Made by a program: the position numbers and the translations under genes. A DNA stretch of 64,000 nucleotides from Variovorax sp. WS11 (GTDB lineage: Bacteria; Pseudomonadota; Gammaproteobacteria; Burkholderiales; Burkholderiaceae_C), in contig NZ_JAAGOW010000005.1 in the NCBI RefSeq assembly GCF_010499245.1, positions 930,001-994,000 on the forward strand. Direction: 5' to 3'. Under the pieces are notes generated by a model. It was not told the origin of the DNA. It saw only the letters and a list, made by a program, of their open reading frames with translations, and ran no database searches. Positions 25,096 through 34,411 of the stretch are shown here, piece by piece (the first letter of the stretch is position 1; every line of letters starts with the position of its first letter).

Positions 25096-25688
25096 GAGGT
25101 CTCCTGATTCGTTTTGCCTTGATGGACCAAGCGGCGGTCCCGGCTCTGGGGAGTCTACGAACCAAGGGCGACCTGCGCATCCAGCCCGACCGGGAAGGAG
25201 CTTTGCGCATGGCGACAAGCTTGCGGGCGAAAGCGGCGTACGAGTCTGTGCGGGCTCCGTGAACGGCGTGTCGTTCGCCAGACTCGATCAAAGATATGGT
25301 GTCGCTGGCGGACTACGATGCCGCGCTTGCAGAGCCGCTGAAGGCCGGAGTCACGCGGCCAGCGCAAAGGAGTTTCCCGATCGTTGCGACTGTTCGCGAA
25401 GGTCACGCGCCGCTACAGTCATCAGCGCTGAACTCCGGATGCAGGATCGCTTCGCTCTCGACGCCTGCAGCCACGACTTGGAGACCAACGAGGAGAAGCC
25501 GACATGGGCATGGATGGGTCGAAGTTGAGTGTTGCTATTGGCAGGGCCAATGGGAATGGCGTGGCGTGTTGCCGGCGGAAGAGGCAGCGGGGATGGACGT
25601 GGGGCCGCAACAAGGCGCGGCCAGCACGTGACATTGCGGTGGCCTGCTGCGCCCCGGGAGGCAAGGCGACTGATACGGGGAGAACAGG
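25096..25688. other. Divergent intergenic region
   Basis: About 590 bases between the divergently read binding-protein and CoA-transferase genes. Both operon promoters should lie here. No clear gene, no strong sigma-70 pair and no copy of the ATAC-N6-GTAT motif were found. Confidence 0.5.
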
Positions 25689-26978
25689 GTGATTCCTACC
25701 TGCAACACAGGCGAAGTATTCCAGCCGATCCCCGTCACGACGCCCAATCGGGGACCGCTGGAAGGGATCGTCGTGCTCGACTTTTCGACCCAGAAGGCGG
25801 GGCCGATGACGACCTACTCTCTCGCCGCAATGGGCGCGACGGTCATCAAGATCGAAGAACCGAAAGGCGATGCGACGCGTAGGTTCGCCCCTTTCCTCTC
25901 GCGCGGCGGCGAGGTGACCATGTGGCGCAAGGATGCGGATTCGATGTCGATCCCGGCGCTCGCGCGCGCCCGTGGAAAGCACGGCGTTACGCTCAATCTG
26001 AAGACGCCTCAGGCACTGGAGCTCTATCGCGAGATGGTACGGCGCGCTGACATCGTCATCGAGAACTACGCCAGCGGAACCGCCGACAAGCTCGGGATCG
26101 GCTATGAAGCGACCCGCGCGGTCAACTCGCGGATTGTCTACTGCTCCATCAGCGGTTTCGGCGCAGGTTGCATGCCCGGCCGCAAGGCGCTCGACATTGG
26201 CATACAGGCCGCCAGCGGGATGATGCTCGCAAATGGGCAGGAGGGCGACCCGCCCATTCGTGTCGGCATGTCAATTGCCGATTCCGTCAGTTCGCTGTAC
26301 GCGACGATGGGCATCACCGCTGCGTTGTACCGGCGGGAACGCAGCGGGCAGGGCGAATACGTGGATGTGTCGATGCTCGGCGCGACCACGGCATTCCTCG
26401 CGAGCGAGGAGTGGCAGGCGCTGGAGAAACTCGGCCAACCCACGCGGACCGGCAATTTCAACGTGAAGGCAAGCCCTTTCGGCGTCTTCCGCTGCCGAGA
26501 TGGCCATGTCGCTATCGGTGCGGGTTCGCGCGATCCGATGGCGCATGACTTGTTCAGAATCATGGGCCATCCTGAGTGGGCCACCGATCCGCGCTACGCG
26601 ACGCTCTCGGCGCGTTGCGAACACGACGGTGAATTGTGCAAAGCCGTTGCGGCGTGGTGCCGCGACCGCAGCGTGGAAGAAGTTGAGGTTCCTGTGGCAA
26701 AGGCCGGCATTCCGGTCGAGAGGGTTCGCTCGCCGTCGGAAGCCATGGCGGATCCGCTGCTCGTGAAGCGTGGCGAACTCACCCAGCTCGAACATCCGGA
26801 CCTGGGAGTTGCATCCGGACTCAACACCTTTGGCTTGCCCATCCGTTTCCATTGCACGGAGCAGGGAACCGGCGCCGCGGCACCTAAGCTCGGTGAACAC
26901 AACTGGGTTGTCTACCGCGACTGGCTCGGATTTGAAGAGCAACGCCTGCGGGACTGGCAAGCACAGGGCGTGTTCTAA
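25689..26978 (+). CDS. Class III CoA transferase (CaiB/BaiF family)
   Basis: 429 residues from a GTG at 25689 (GGGGAGAA upstream). Typical features: LEGIVVLDFSTQKAGPMTTY, GATVIKIEEPKGDATR, VTLNLKTPQALELYREMVRR, and ALDIGIQAASGMMLANG, where the Asp is the expected covalent nucleophile; the closing SPSEAMADPLL segment is also standard. It should move CoA from one acyl-CoA (for example succinyl-CoA) to the pathway acid. First gene of the plus-strand cluster, followed after 82 bases by a binding-protein gene. Confidence 0.92.
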   Translation: MIPTCNTGEVFQPIPVTTPNRGPLEGIVVLDFSTQKAGPMTTYSLAAMGATVIKIEEPKGDATRRFAPFLSRGGEVTMWRKDADSMSIPALARARGKHGVTLNLKTPQALELYREMVRRADIVIENYASGTADKLGIGYEATRAVNSRIVYCSISGFGAGCMPGRKALDIGIQAASGMMLANGQEGDPPIRVGMSIADSVSSLYATMGITAALYRRERSGQGEYVDVSMLGATTAFLASEEWQALEKLGQPTRTGNFNVKASPFGVFRCRDGHVAIGAGSRDPMAHDLFRIMGHPEWATDPRYATLSARCEHDGELCKAVAAWCRDRSVEEVEVPVAKAGIPVERVRSPSEAMADPLLVKRGELTQLEHPDLGVASGLNTFGLPIRFHCTEQGTGAAAPKLGEHNWVVYRDWLGFEEQRLRDWQAQGVF

Positions 26979-27060
26979 CCATCGCAGGCTGGGCGACGCG
27001 TCCCCCAGCGCGTGACCCGGCCGCACGGAGCCCTCAAGGCTTTCGATAAGGAGACATCCC

Positions 27061-28062
27061 ATGGCCTCATCCCTCATCGCGGCGCCTGATGGCGGCGCAC
27101 TCACCCGTCGCCGCGCCCTTGCCCTGCTCGCAGCCGTGGGTTCTGCCCCGGCAGTGGCGGTAGCGCAAGGCGACCAGCGCGTACGACTCATTGCTCCCAG
27201 CAGCCCTGGTTCCGGCACCGACCTGACCGCGCGCACGCTCCAGCCTGGTCTCTCAACGACGCTCGGCGCCCCCGTGGTGGTCGAGAACATTACCGGGGCC
27301 TCCGGACTGGTGGGCCTGCAAACCCTCGCGCGCGCCGCGCCCACCGACATGACTTTCGTCGTGATCACCAACAACCTGGTGATCACTCCCGGCGTCATGA
27401 AGGCATTCCCTTTCGACGTCACCAGGGACTTCACGGCGGTCGCGATGCTTGTTTCGATCCCGATGGTGCTGGTCGTTAACGCGGCGCGCGTCCCGGCGAA
27501 GAACGCGGCGGAGTTCATCGACTTGCTCAAGAGCAAGCCGGGCGCGCTCAACTTCGGCTCGGCTGGCATGGGGACCGTGCTCCACCTGGCGACCGAGATG
27601 TTCCTGGACGAGGCCGGTGTGAAGGCCAGGCACATTCCGTATCAGGGCCCCAGCCCCATGGCCGCCGCGCTGATCGGCGGCCAGATCGAGTTCGGAACGC
27701 TGTCGCTTTCCCAAGCGCAGCCGCATCTCAAGAGCGGCGCCCTGCGGGCCATCGGTGCCTGCACCGCAAAGCGCACCTCGGTAGCTCCCGACATCCCGAC
27801 CCTTGCCGAACAGGGACTCGCGAACTACGCGGCGGAAGCGTGGGTCACCCTGCTCGGGCCCAAGGGCATGGATTCCGGTGCGGTGAAGAAGGTGCACGAC
27901 GCGCTCGTCGCCACCTTCAGCCGCCCCGAGATCAAGAACGAACTTGCGAATCAGGGAAGCGTCGTGAATCTCGGCACGCCTGAAGAGGCCCGGGCGATCA
28001 TCAGCCGGGACTTGCTCAAGTACGCGGCCCTCATCAAGAAGGTTGGCTTGGAGCCTCAATGA
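27061..28062 (+). CDS. TctC/Bug-family periplasmic binding protein (2 of 7)
   Basis: 333 residues. A twin-arginine leader (GALTRRRALALLAAVGSAPA) then VRLIAPSSPGSGTDLTARTL, VVVENITGASGLVGLQTL and the C-terminal KYAALIKKVGLEPQ. It resembles 44787-45782 far more than the other binding proteins: both share the VVVEN-GASG block, VITNNLVI, FPFDV, ATEMFLDEAGVKARHIPYQG and PSPM. The pair likely arose by duplication and binds related ligands. A ribosome site AAGGAG precedes the ATG. Orphan binding protein, no membrane partner nearby. Confidence 0.92.
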   Translation: MASSLIAAPDGGALTRRRALALLAAVGSAPAVAVAQGDQRVRLIAPSSPGSGTDLTARTLQPGLSTTLGAPVVVENITGASGLVGLQTLARAAPTDMTFVVITNNLVITPGVMKAFPFDVTRDFTAVAMLVSIPMVLVVNAARVPAKNAAEFIDLLKSKPGALNFGSAGMGTVLHLATEMFLDEAGVKARHIPYQGPSPMAAALIGGQIEFGTLSLSQAQPHLKSGALRAIGACTAKRTSVAPDIPTLAEQGLANYAAEAWVTLLGPKGMDSGAVKKVHDALVATFSRPEIKNELANQGSVVNLGTPEEARAIISRDLLKYAALIKKVGLEPQ

Positions 28063-28115
28063 ACGCACGCGAAAAGCCGGGCCGCTGCCTCGGCACTAGA
28101 ACAAGGAGTTGAGTT

Positions 28116-28478
28116 TTGACAACGGCGAAGTATTTTGTCCGGCAGAGCGAGGTGCAGGGCACGACGCCCGAGAAACACGCGGGCACCGTGAATCTGCGAT
28201 TGATCACGACGGAAACCGTCGGCGCTCAGGGGCTTGAAGTGGCTCTCGGCATCGTCGCAGGGCCGCACGGCGGTGGTTCTCTGCCGCATCGCCATGCTGC
28301 TATCGAGCAGGCGAACTACATCCTGGAAGGGCGTGCCAGCGCCGAGGTCGGAGGTCAGGTGCAGGAACTGGGACCCGGTGACATGTGCTACTTCCCGCCG
28401 GACGTGGACCACTCGATGACGCGCATCGGCAGCGAGCCGCTGAAGGTGCTCGTCATCTACTCGCGGGTGGCCAAGTAG
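28116..28478 (+). CDS. Cupin-domain protein
   Basis: 120 residues from a TTG start at 28116, supported by AAGGAG seven bases upstream. A single cupin barrel: motif 1 in HGGGSLPHRHAAIEQANYIL EGRA, motif 2 in LGPGDMCYFPPDVDHSM. Metal-binding His and Glu are present. Such small cupins act as isomerases, dioxygenases or sensors; the role here is unknown. It sits 53 bases after a binding-protein gene in the same operon. It is cytoplasmic (no signal peptide), unlike the cupin at 3660. Confidence 0.85.
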   Translation: MTTAKYFVRQSEVQGTTPEKHAGTVNLRLITTETVGAQGLEVALGIVAGPHGGGSLPHRHAAIEQANYILEGRASAEVGGQVQELGPGDMCYFPPDVDHSMTRIGSEPLKVLVIYSRVAK

Positions 28479-28582
28479 CGGCGTGGCCGAGCATGGCCGC
28501 GCCGCGCCTGGTACACCAGCGGCCGGTAGTTCGGCCTTGCAAAGGGCATCACTGCGGCGCGGATGAGGGGATTGATATCGAA

Positions 28583-28986
28583 ATGTCGCAAGAAACTAAG
28601 CGCGGAGACGGCGCCGAAGTGCGGCTGCGATCTCTTCTGGAGGTGCGCCCCGGCGACGACCTGTGTGCGTTGATCCTCGCAGCGCTGCAGCGCGGGGAAG
28701 AAACCCTCCGTGACGGTCACGTGCTCGTGCTGGCGCAGAAGATCGTGTCCAAGGCAGAGGATCGGATGGTGCTTCTCGCCACCTGCACCCGTCCCGCGTG
28801 CACAGGAACTCGTTGCTGGACGGATTCGTCCTGGACCACACAGATGCGGCCGCCGCGTCAGCAGTTTTGGCGCTTGGAGTCCGCCCCATGATGACGGCCA
28901 CGGTGATGGGAGATGACCTGAGCCGCATTCAGCTTGCGCGCGATGTCCTGGACTTTGCAGCGGCGCTTACGCCGGCTGTCCGATGA
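28583..28986 (+). pseudogene. cofE: F420-biosynthesis gene remnants: CofE N-terminus joined to a CofD-like C-terminus
   Basis: From the ATG at 28583 the frame reads RSLLEVRPGDDLCALILAAL then LRDGHVLVLAQKIVSKAEDR, the start of F420-0:gamma-glutamyl ligase (CofE). Homology ends after ~55 residues. From ~28800, in another frame, SLLDGFVLDHTDAAAASAVL, LALGVRPMMTATVMGDD and RIQLARDVLDFAAAL resemble the C-terminus of CofD (2-phospho-L-lactate transferase). The CofD part is a weaker match. Large deletion and frame change mean neither enzyme is made. Suggests this lineage once had a coenzyme F420 locus here. Confidence 0.65.
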
Positions 28987-29158
28987 GCCGGTGTCGCAAA
29001 GTCCCGAGCTTCGCTTCGCCTGACAGCGCGGGCGAACCTCTTGCGCAGCAGGCAAAGATCCTTGCTTGTGCACGCAAAGATTTTGGGGGTTTCCTTGGAG
29101 AAGGCGCCTTCATCGCCGACCCACAATTGCATCCCGATGCGCATTCCGGAGCCCCTTG

Positions 29159-30121
29159 ATGCCGATTCGCTTTCTCCTTGCCGCCGCCCTCTGGGCCTTC
29201 GCCACGCTCAGCTGCGCGCAGGCGTTCCCCGACAAAACGCGGCCGATGCGCATCATCGTGCCCTTCGGTGCCGGCAGCGGAGGTGACGTGGTGGCGCGCG
29301 CCTATGCCCGCGCGTTGAGCGAGTCCGACGGGCTGAATGCGATCGTCGAGAACAAGCCGGGGGCGGAGGGCGTCATCGGCCTGGAATCCGGCAAGCACGC
29401 GGCGCCCGACGGCTACACCATCGTGTGGAGCAACCTGAGCACGCACGTGCTCAACGTGCATCAGCAACCGGCGCTGCCCTACGACCCGGTCGTCGATTTC
29501 ATCCCCCTTGTCATCACCGAAAGTGTCGCGTTGGTGCTGAACGCCGGGCCATCGAGCAAGTTCAGCACGCTCGCGGAGGTACTTTCGGCTGCGCGTGCGA
29601 ACCCGGGCAAGCTGACGTACGGCAGCAGCACCGCCTCCACGCGCTTGGCCATGGAGATCCTTGAGCACCAGGCCAATGTCAAACTCCTGTCGGTTCCCTA
29701 TAAGACCCAGGCGCAGGCGACGTCGGCCCTGGCCGCCGGGGAGGTCGACCTGCTGATGACGGACGTCGTCACCGCGCTGCCTTTCTACAAGAGTGGGCGC
29801 CTGCGGCCCCTTGCGGTGACCAGCGGGGCGCGCTTGGCGGCGCTGCGAGACGTTCCCACGGTACGCGAGCTGGGGATGAAGGACTACGAATTCGCGGCAT
29901 GGAGCGCGTTCTTCGCCCCCGCGCGGACCCCGCCCGAAGCGGTGGAGAAGCTGCGCGCCACGCTGCGTGAGGCTGGCAAGTCGAAGTACGTGATCGACGC
30001 CGTCGCCATCAAGGCCTCCGAAACGCCGCCGCTCAGCCCGGGCGAGCTGGATGCGTTGATAAAGACAGACATTGATCGCTGGGGCAGGTTGCTCCGAGAC
30101 ATGAAGAAGACCGCCCGCTGA
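29159..30121 (+). CDS. TctC/Bug-family periplasmic binding protein (3 of 7)
   Basis: 320 residues from the ATG at 29159. Signal peptide MPIRFLLAAALWAFATLSCA QA, then MRIIVPFGAGSGGDVVARAY, IVENKPGAEGVIGLES, APDGYTIVWSN and late domain PVPYKT-type segment VPYKTQAQATSALAAGEVDL. Followed after 22 bases by the MmgE/PrpD gene, so binding of a dicarboxylate or tricarboxylate that feeds that enzyme is possible. Confidence 0.9.
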   Translation: MPIRFLLAAALWAFATLSCAQAFPDKTRPMRIIVPFGAGSGGDVVARAYARALSESDGLNAIVENKPGAEGVIGLESGKHAAPDGYTIVWSNLSTHVLNVHQQPALPYDPVVDFIPLVITESVALVLNAGPSSKFSTLAEVLSAARANPGKLTYGSSTASTRLAMEILEHQANVKLLSVPYKTQAQATSALAAGEVDLLMTDVVTALPFYKSGRLRPLAVTSGARLAALRDVPTVRELGMKDYEFAAWSAFFAPARTPPEAVEKLRATLREAGKSKYVIDAVAIKASETPPLSPGELDALIKTDIDRWGRLLRDMKKTAR

Positions 30122-30143
30122 CAGCGCGGGCCAAAGGAGAACG

Positions 30144-31538
30144 ATGGACGCGATTTTCGACATCAGCAAGACCCTGGCAAACATCCGTTTCGACCAGCTC
30201 TCGCCCGCTGCGGTCCGGATGACCAAGAACAGCATCCTGGACACGCTGGGCGTGACGCTGGCCGGCAGCACCATCGGCGCGGGTTGCAAGGAGGTGGTGG
30301 AACTGGTGACGGACTGCGGCGGCAAGCCGGAAAGCTCGATCCTCGGGCTGGGCGGCCGCGTGCCCGCCCCCATGGCTGCGTTTGCAAACGGCGCGATGAG
30401 CCATTCGCTCGATTTCGACGATATCGACGATGTTGCCGCGGTGCATCCCGGCGTCGCTACCGTGCCCGCCGGCTTCGCCATGGCGGAACGCATCGGCAAG
30501 GTCCCGGGCAAGGACTTCATCACGGCGATCTGTATGGGCGCGGATCTGTTGCTCCGGCTCGGGTACGCCGGACGCAGGGGGCAGGGCGGCTTCCGCTGGC
30601 TGCCCGGCCAGATCTACGGCGGCTTCGCCGCCACGGCGACCTGCGGCAAGCTGCTGCACTTCGACGAGAGCCAGCTGGTCGACGCGTTCGGCATCGCGCT
30701 GATGCAAGCCTGCGGCAGCTATGAACCGATCCGCGGCACCGGCTCCGTCATCCGGGGGCTTTGGCCGGCGTTCACCTCGCAGGCGGGCGTGCTGTCGTCC
30801 CTGATGGCCCAGCGAGGCATTAGCGGCAGCAAGAACAGCCTGGAGGGACAGGCGGCCCTGTTCCAGGCCTACCTCGGCGGCGAGTACGACCGGCACTACC
30901 TCGTCGATGGTCTCGGTGAGCACTTCTTCATCGCCGATTCCGGATTCAAGCCCTGGCCCTGCTCGGGCATTAATAAGCCGTACATCGAGGCGACCCTGAA
31001 TCTGGTGCGCGACCACAGGCTCCGTCCGCAGGACATCGAGGACATCGAGGTGACCGTCGCCGACATGGGCCAGCTGCTGTGCGAGCCGCTGGCGGAGCGC
31101 CAAAACCCGAAGACGCCCATGGATGCCAAGTGGAGCATCCCGTTCGCCGTCGCGGTCGCCGCCCTGCGCGGCACGGTGAAGATCGCCGACTTCACGCCGG
31201 CCGGCATCCAAGACCCCGACGTCCTGCGGCTGGCGCGGAAGGTGAAGCCGCGGTTCGACGCCAGCCTAGCTCCCGCGGGCGGGGGTTGGACTGGCGTACC
31301 TCCGGGGGTCGTCGAAATCCGGACCACCAGCGGCGAGCGCCATGCCTGCCGCGTGGACGTCGCACTCGGCTACGGCGTGAATCCGATGACGCTGGAGCAC
31401 CACGTCGAGAAGTTCAGGGACTGCGCGTCGTACTCGGCCAAGCCGCTCTCCGCCGCGACGGTCGATGCCGTGATCGGCATGGTCCACCGCCTGGAGGAAC
31501 TGGACGACGTGGGCGAAGTCGTCCGCCTGCTGTCCTGA
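30144..31538 (+). CDS. MmgE/PrpD family dehydratase-like protein
   Basis: 464 residues, full length for the family (2-methylcitrate dehydratase, cis-aconitate decarboxylase and relatives). Signatures: ILDTLGVTLAGSTIGAG, NGAMSHSLDFDDIDDVAAVH with the conserved His and Asp cluster, the later FKPWPCSGINKPYIEATLNL, and the C-terminal lid. The reaction is likely dehydration or decarboxylation of a branched polycarboxylate, but family members have diverse substrates and many are uncharacterised. It is the last gene in its operon; AAGGAG precedes the ATG. Confidence 0.9.
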   Translation: MDAIFDISKTLANIRFDQLSPAAVRMTKNSILDTLGVTLAGSTIGAGCKEVVELVTDCGGKPESSILGLGGRVPAPMAAFANGAMSHSLDFDDIDDVAAVHPGVATVPAGFAMAERIGKVPGKDFITAICMGADLLLRLGYAGRRGQGGFRWLPGQIYGGFAATATCGKLLHFDESQLVDAFGIALMQACGSYEPIRGTGSVIRGLWPAFTSQAGVLSSLMAQRGISGSKNSLEGQAALFQAYLGGEYDRHYLVDGLGEHFFIADSGFKPWPCSGINKPYIEATLNLVRDHRLRPQDIEDIEVTVADMGQLLCEPLAERQNPKTPMDAKWSIPFAVAVAALRGTVKIADFTPAGIQDPDVLRLARKVKPRFDASLAPAGGGWTGVPPGVVEIRTTSGERHACRVDVALGYGVNPMTLEHHVEKFRDCASYSAKPLSAATVDAVIGMVHRLEELDDVGEVVRLLS

Positions 31539-32023
31539 GGAAAGAGGGCGCGCCCCCTGCAGTCGGCCTTGATGCCCGCGTCCGCGGTCACTTTGCCGCA
31601 GCGCGTAGCTGAATATGCGCTCCTCAACGCTGGAAGCGATCTGCATCCAGGTGAGGGAGCACTCGAAAAGCGGCGACGCCTTGCATGGCCACTTGAGTTC
31701 TGGACTTGCACAGGGGACGCTCTGTCTCAAGACGTTTCCTGTCTCCGCCCGCTACGAAAGACCTTGCATGCAGCTTGCCCGTGGATGGGCCCTCGTAATC
31801 ATTGCTCGTATGTCGAGGCGGCGCCTTGCGCAGGCGCAAGGACTCTGCCATTGGAAGCGCGAGTTGCGGGCACTGGACCCGTTGCAGGCACAGGAAACTG
31901 CGTCAGTACCAATCGGCTAGCTGCGACGCCCTCGGACCCACATCGCTGGGCTGCCACAATGCAGCCGATCTACCCCCGTTGGATCTAACGGCGCCAGCGA
32001 CACGAGCCCTCCAGAGGCGACCA
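31539..32023. other. Intergenic stretch, possible degraded gene debris
   Basis: About 485 bases between converging units (MmgE/PrpD on plus, binding protein on minus). On the minus strand at ~31562-31610 a short run reads CGKVTADAGIKAD, like the extreme C-terminus of TctC proteins, but nothing before it supports a gene. No terminator hairpin was identified with confidence. Confidence 0.4.
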
Positions 32024-32989
32024 CTATTGCGGCTGAATGCCAGCTTCCCTCACGACCTTTCCCCACTTTTCCAGTTCCTGCTGCTGGAATTTGGCGAACT
32101 CCGGTCTCGTCATTCGCATCGGTTCGCATGCGTTCGCCGCGAGAAATTTCTGTCCGTCAGGTTCGTCCAATGCGTGCAGCATTGCGTTTCGAAGCTTGTC
32201 GACGACCGACATCGGCGTACCTTCTTTTGCCCAGGCGCCGTACCAGAAAGTAAATTCATAGGCCTTGATGCCTGCCTCCTGGAGGGTCGGCACGTCCGGC
32301 CAGAGGCTGGCCATTCTCTTGCTGCCAGTCACTGCCAACGGCCGGAGGGCACCGCTGCGGATGTGCGGTGCGACCAGGTCCGGCGGTGGAAACAGGAGAT
32401 CTACCTCCTCGCCCAGCTGGGCATTCAGCGCCGGGGCGAATGCCCTGTATGGAACCTCCAACATCTTCACACCAGAGAGTTGCTGAAACATGGCAGCCGC
32501 CAGTTGCGTGGCGCTGCTGCTGTAAGCAACTGTGAGCTTTCCAGGGTTCTTACGGCCATACTCAACGAGCTCGGCCACGTTGTGGAACCTCGACTTCGAA
32601 TGAACGGTGACCACCACCGAGCCGCTGCAAAAGCCGGCGACCGGAATGAAGTCTTTGATGCTGTCGTAGGGCATCGACTTGAACAGCAGCTTGTTGAAAA
32701 TGACCGGCGAATTCGACGAGATCAGCACGGTATGCCCGTCGGCCGGGGCGTTCAGCACGGCCTGGGAGCCGATGAAGGCATTGCCTCCAGGCTTGTTGTC
32801 GACGACGGCTGGTTGGCCAAGGTGCTTGCTCATTGTTGTGGCGATGGATCGCGCGATCATGTCTGCACCGGCCGCCGGACCGAAGGGCACTACGAAGGTA
32901 ACCGGCTTGCTTGGAAAGGTCTGCGCTGCGAGAAGCGCTGGAAGCGCGACGGCTGCGCTGGCTATCAGCGAGGCGAATGAACGTTTCAT
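32024..32989 (-). CDS. TctC/Bug-family periplasmic binding protein (4 of 7)
   Basis: 321 residues from the ATG at 32987-32989. Signal peptide MKRSFASLIASAAVALPALL AA, then FPSKPVTFVVPFGPAAGADM, VVDNKPGGNAFIGSQAVL, APADGHTVLISSNSP and the C-terminal WGKVVREAGIQPQ. A good minus-strand promoter (33073-33101) with an operator-like inverted repeat lies ~85 bases upstream. It is a single-gene unit, divergent from the next binding-protein operon. Confidence 0.92.
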   Translation of the reverse strand: MKRSFASLIASAAVALPALLAAQTFPSKPVTFVVPFGPAAGADMIARSIATTMSKHLGQPAVVDNKPGGNAFIGSQAVLNAPADGHTVLISSNSPVIFNKLLFKSMPYDSIKDFIPVAGFCSGSVVVTVHSKSRFHNVAELVEYGRKNPGKLTVAYSSSATQLAAAMFQQLSGVKMLEVPYRAFAPALNAQLGEEVDLLFPPPDLVAPHIRSGALRPLAVTGSKRMASLWPDVPTLQEAGIKAYEFTFWYGAWAKEGTPMSVVDKLRNAMLHALDEPDGQKFLAANACEPMRMTRPEFAKFQQQELEKWGKVVREAGIQPQ

Positions 32990-33072
32990 AGCTTGTGTCT
33001 CCAAGATGATCGCGCGCGGACACGTCTGCATCCTGCGCGGCCGCTGCTAGAACGGCATTGATGGCGCAGACA

Positions 33073-33101
33073 ATTGTACGCGCAAGTATGTCGTCTGTCA
33101 T
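33073..33101 (-). promoter_or_regulatory. Sigma-70 promoter of the 32024-32989 gene
   Basis: On the minus strand: -35 ATGACA (33096-33101), 17-base spacer, -10 TACAAT (33073-33078). The operator-like site starts six bases after the -35, the same geometry as the monooxygenase promoter at 38461. Confidence 0.65.
33076..33089 (-). promoter_or_regulatory. Operator-like inverted repeat (ATAC-N6-GTAC)
   Basis: Minus-strand reading ATACTTGCGCGTAC, one base off the ATAC-N6-GTAT found at 33221, 38473 and 59827. It overlaps the -10, so bound protein would block transcription. Confidence 0.55.
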
Positions 33102-33194
33102 CTCAATAACCTGTGGCGCCGACATCCCGGCCATTCTTCTTGTCACGCTCTGTCACGCTCGCCAGCTCTTAAATTTCGCCAAAGGCGTCCACCC

Positions 33195-33222
33195 TTGACA
33201 AGCATTGCGCCGGGCGTATCAT
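33195..33222 (+). promoter_or_regulatory. Sigma-70 promoter of the 33417 operon
   Basis: TTGACA (33195-33200), 16-base spacer, TATCAT (33217-33222). The start of transcription would fall near 33229, inside the operator-like repeat. Confidence 0.65.
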
Positions 33223-33234
33223 ACGCAAAAGTAT
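33221..33234 (+). promoter_or_regulatory. Operator-like inverted repeat ATAC-N6-GTAT
   Basis: ATACGCAAAAGTAT, overlapping the -10 and the predicted start. Further half-sites flank it (CGTAT before, ATACG at 33241), giving an array of ATAC/GTAT elements. Confidence 0.55.
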
Positions 33235-33416
33235 GTGCAAATACGTTCGGGCATTCAAGCGTTTGGCTTTCGATGGGGGGCCAGGACGCGCGGCATTCGT
33301 GACGGCCGATGGCCCAGCAAGCGTCGGCCAACGGATGCTCATCGGGCGGGGAGCGGGCTGGCTTTTCGGATCGACCCTGAGATGTTTTTCGCAGCAAACC
33401 GACGAAGGAGACATGC

Positions 33417-34397
33417 ATGCGTCGACAATGGATCTCGAGAGGCCTGCTGCTGGCAGGCCTCCTCGCAACGGCGGCCTTGGCTGGCGCAGCTGAGCCTTAT
33501 CCCTCGCGTCCCGTCAAGGTAATCGCCAATATGGCCGCCGGCGGGGGTACTGACACCATCGCGCGAATCTTTTCCGAGCAGATTTCCAGGCAGCTTGGGC
33601 AACCGGTTGTGGTTGAAAACCGCGCCGGTGCGGCCGGTCAGATCGGTACGGAACTGGCAGCGGTTGCACCTGCTGACGGTTACACGTTTCTCTTTGCTTC
33701 TTCGAGTCTCCTGAGCCTGCCCTACCTGCGGCCGACCAGATATGAGTTGCTGAAGGATTTCGAGCCGGTTGGGCAAGTAGGTATCGGCGGATTTGTCCTT
33801 GTAGTCAATCCGAAGCTGCCATTCAAGACACTTGCGGAGTTCATGACCGCTGTGAAAGCGAATCCCGGCAAATACACCTTCGGGTCACCCGGCATTGGAT
33901 CTGCTGGTCACCTCGGGCTCTACCTCCTAAAGGCCAAGAGTGGCGTGGAAATGGTCCATGTGCCCTTCAAGAGTTCGACCGAGGTGGCGCAGGCGCTGAT
34001 CTCGGGACAGATTGACTGTGCTGTCGATATCGTGCCCATCCAGAAAAGCTACATCGATGCGCAGTCGGTGCGTGCACTCGCCACGACGGGCCCTGCTCGA
34101 GATCCGTCGCTTCCCCAATTGCCGACCTTCAATGAGTCGAAGTTGGTTCCCGGTGGCTATGAACTGACGTTCTGGTATGGGATGTTCGCGCCGCGAGCGA
34201 CGCCTCCTGCGGTCCTGAAGCGCGCACAAGAGGCGTTCGCGACTGTGTTGCAGGATCCTGCGGTGCAGGAGCGGGTCAAGGGATTCAGCGTCGTGCCTTC
34301 GCAATTCACGGCCGCCGACTTTCGGCGCAGCATCGCTGCGGAGACGGAGCAGTGGCGCAAGATCATCAAAGACAACAACATCACGCTCGACAACTGA
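33417..34397 (+). CDS. TctC/Bug-family periplasmic binding protein (5 of 7)
   Basis: 326 residues. Signal peptide MRRQWISRGLLLAGLLATAA LAGA, then YPSRPVKVIANMAAGGGTDT, VVVENRAGAAGQIGTELAAV, APADGYTFLFASSS and a C-terminal REW-like EQWRKIIKDNNI. GGAG seven bases upstream of the ATG. First gene of an operon with a CMD protein (14 bases downstream), an AMP-forming ligase and a YciI protein, under the promoter and operator at 33195-33234. Confidence 0.92.
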   Translation: MRRQWISRGLLLAGLLATAALAGAAEPYPSRPVKVIANMAAGGGTDTIARIFSEQISRQLGQPVVVENRAGAAGQIGTELAAVAPADGYTFLFASSSLLSLPYLRPTRYELLKDFEPVGQVGIGGFVLVVNPKLPFKTLAEFMTAVKANPGKYTFGSPGIGSAGHLGLYLLKAKSGVEMVHVPFKSSTEVAQALISGQIDCAVDIVPIQKSYIDAQSVRALATTGPARDPSLPQLPTFNESKLVPGGYELTFWYGMFAPRATPPAVLKRAQEAFATVLQDPAVQERVKGFSVVPSQFTAADFRRSIAAETEQWRKIIKDNNITLDN

Positions 34398-34411
34398 GCA
34401 AGGAGAGCCAC

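Noticed and set aside
26271..27635. Long minus-strand frame opposite the CoA transferase and binding-protein genes
   Set aside because: Spans two well-supported genes on the other strand; composition typical of a GC-driven shadow.
28967..30523. 518-codon minus-strand frame
   Set aside because: Opposes the binding-protein and MmgE/PrpD genes; no domain visible.
31562..31610. C-terminal TctC-like fragment on minus strand
   Set aside because: Only about a dozen residues resemble the family; could be chance.
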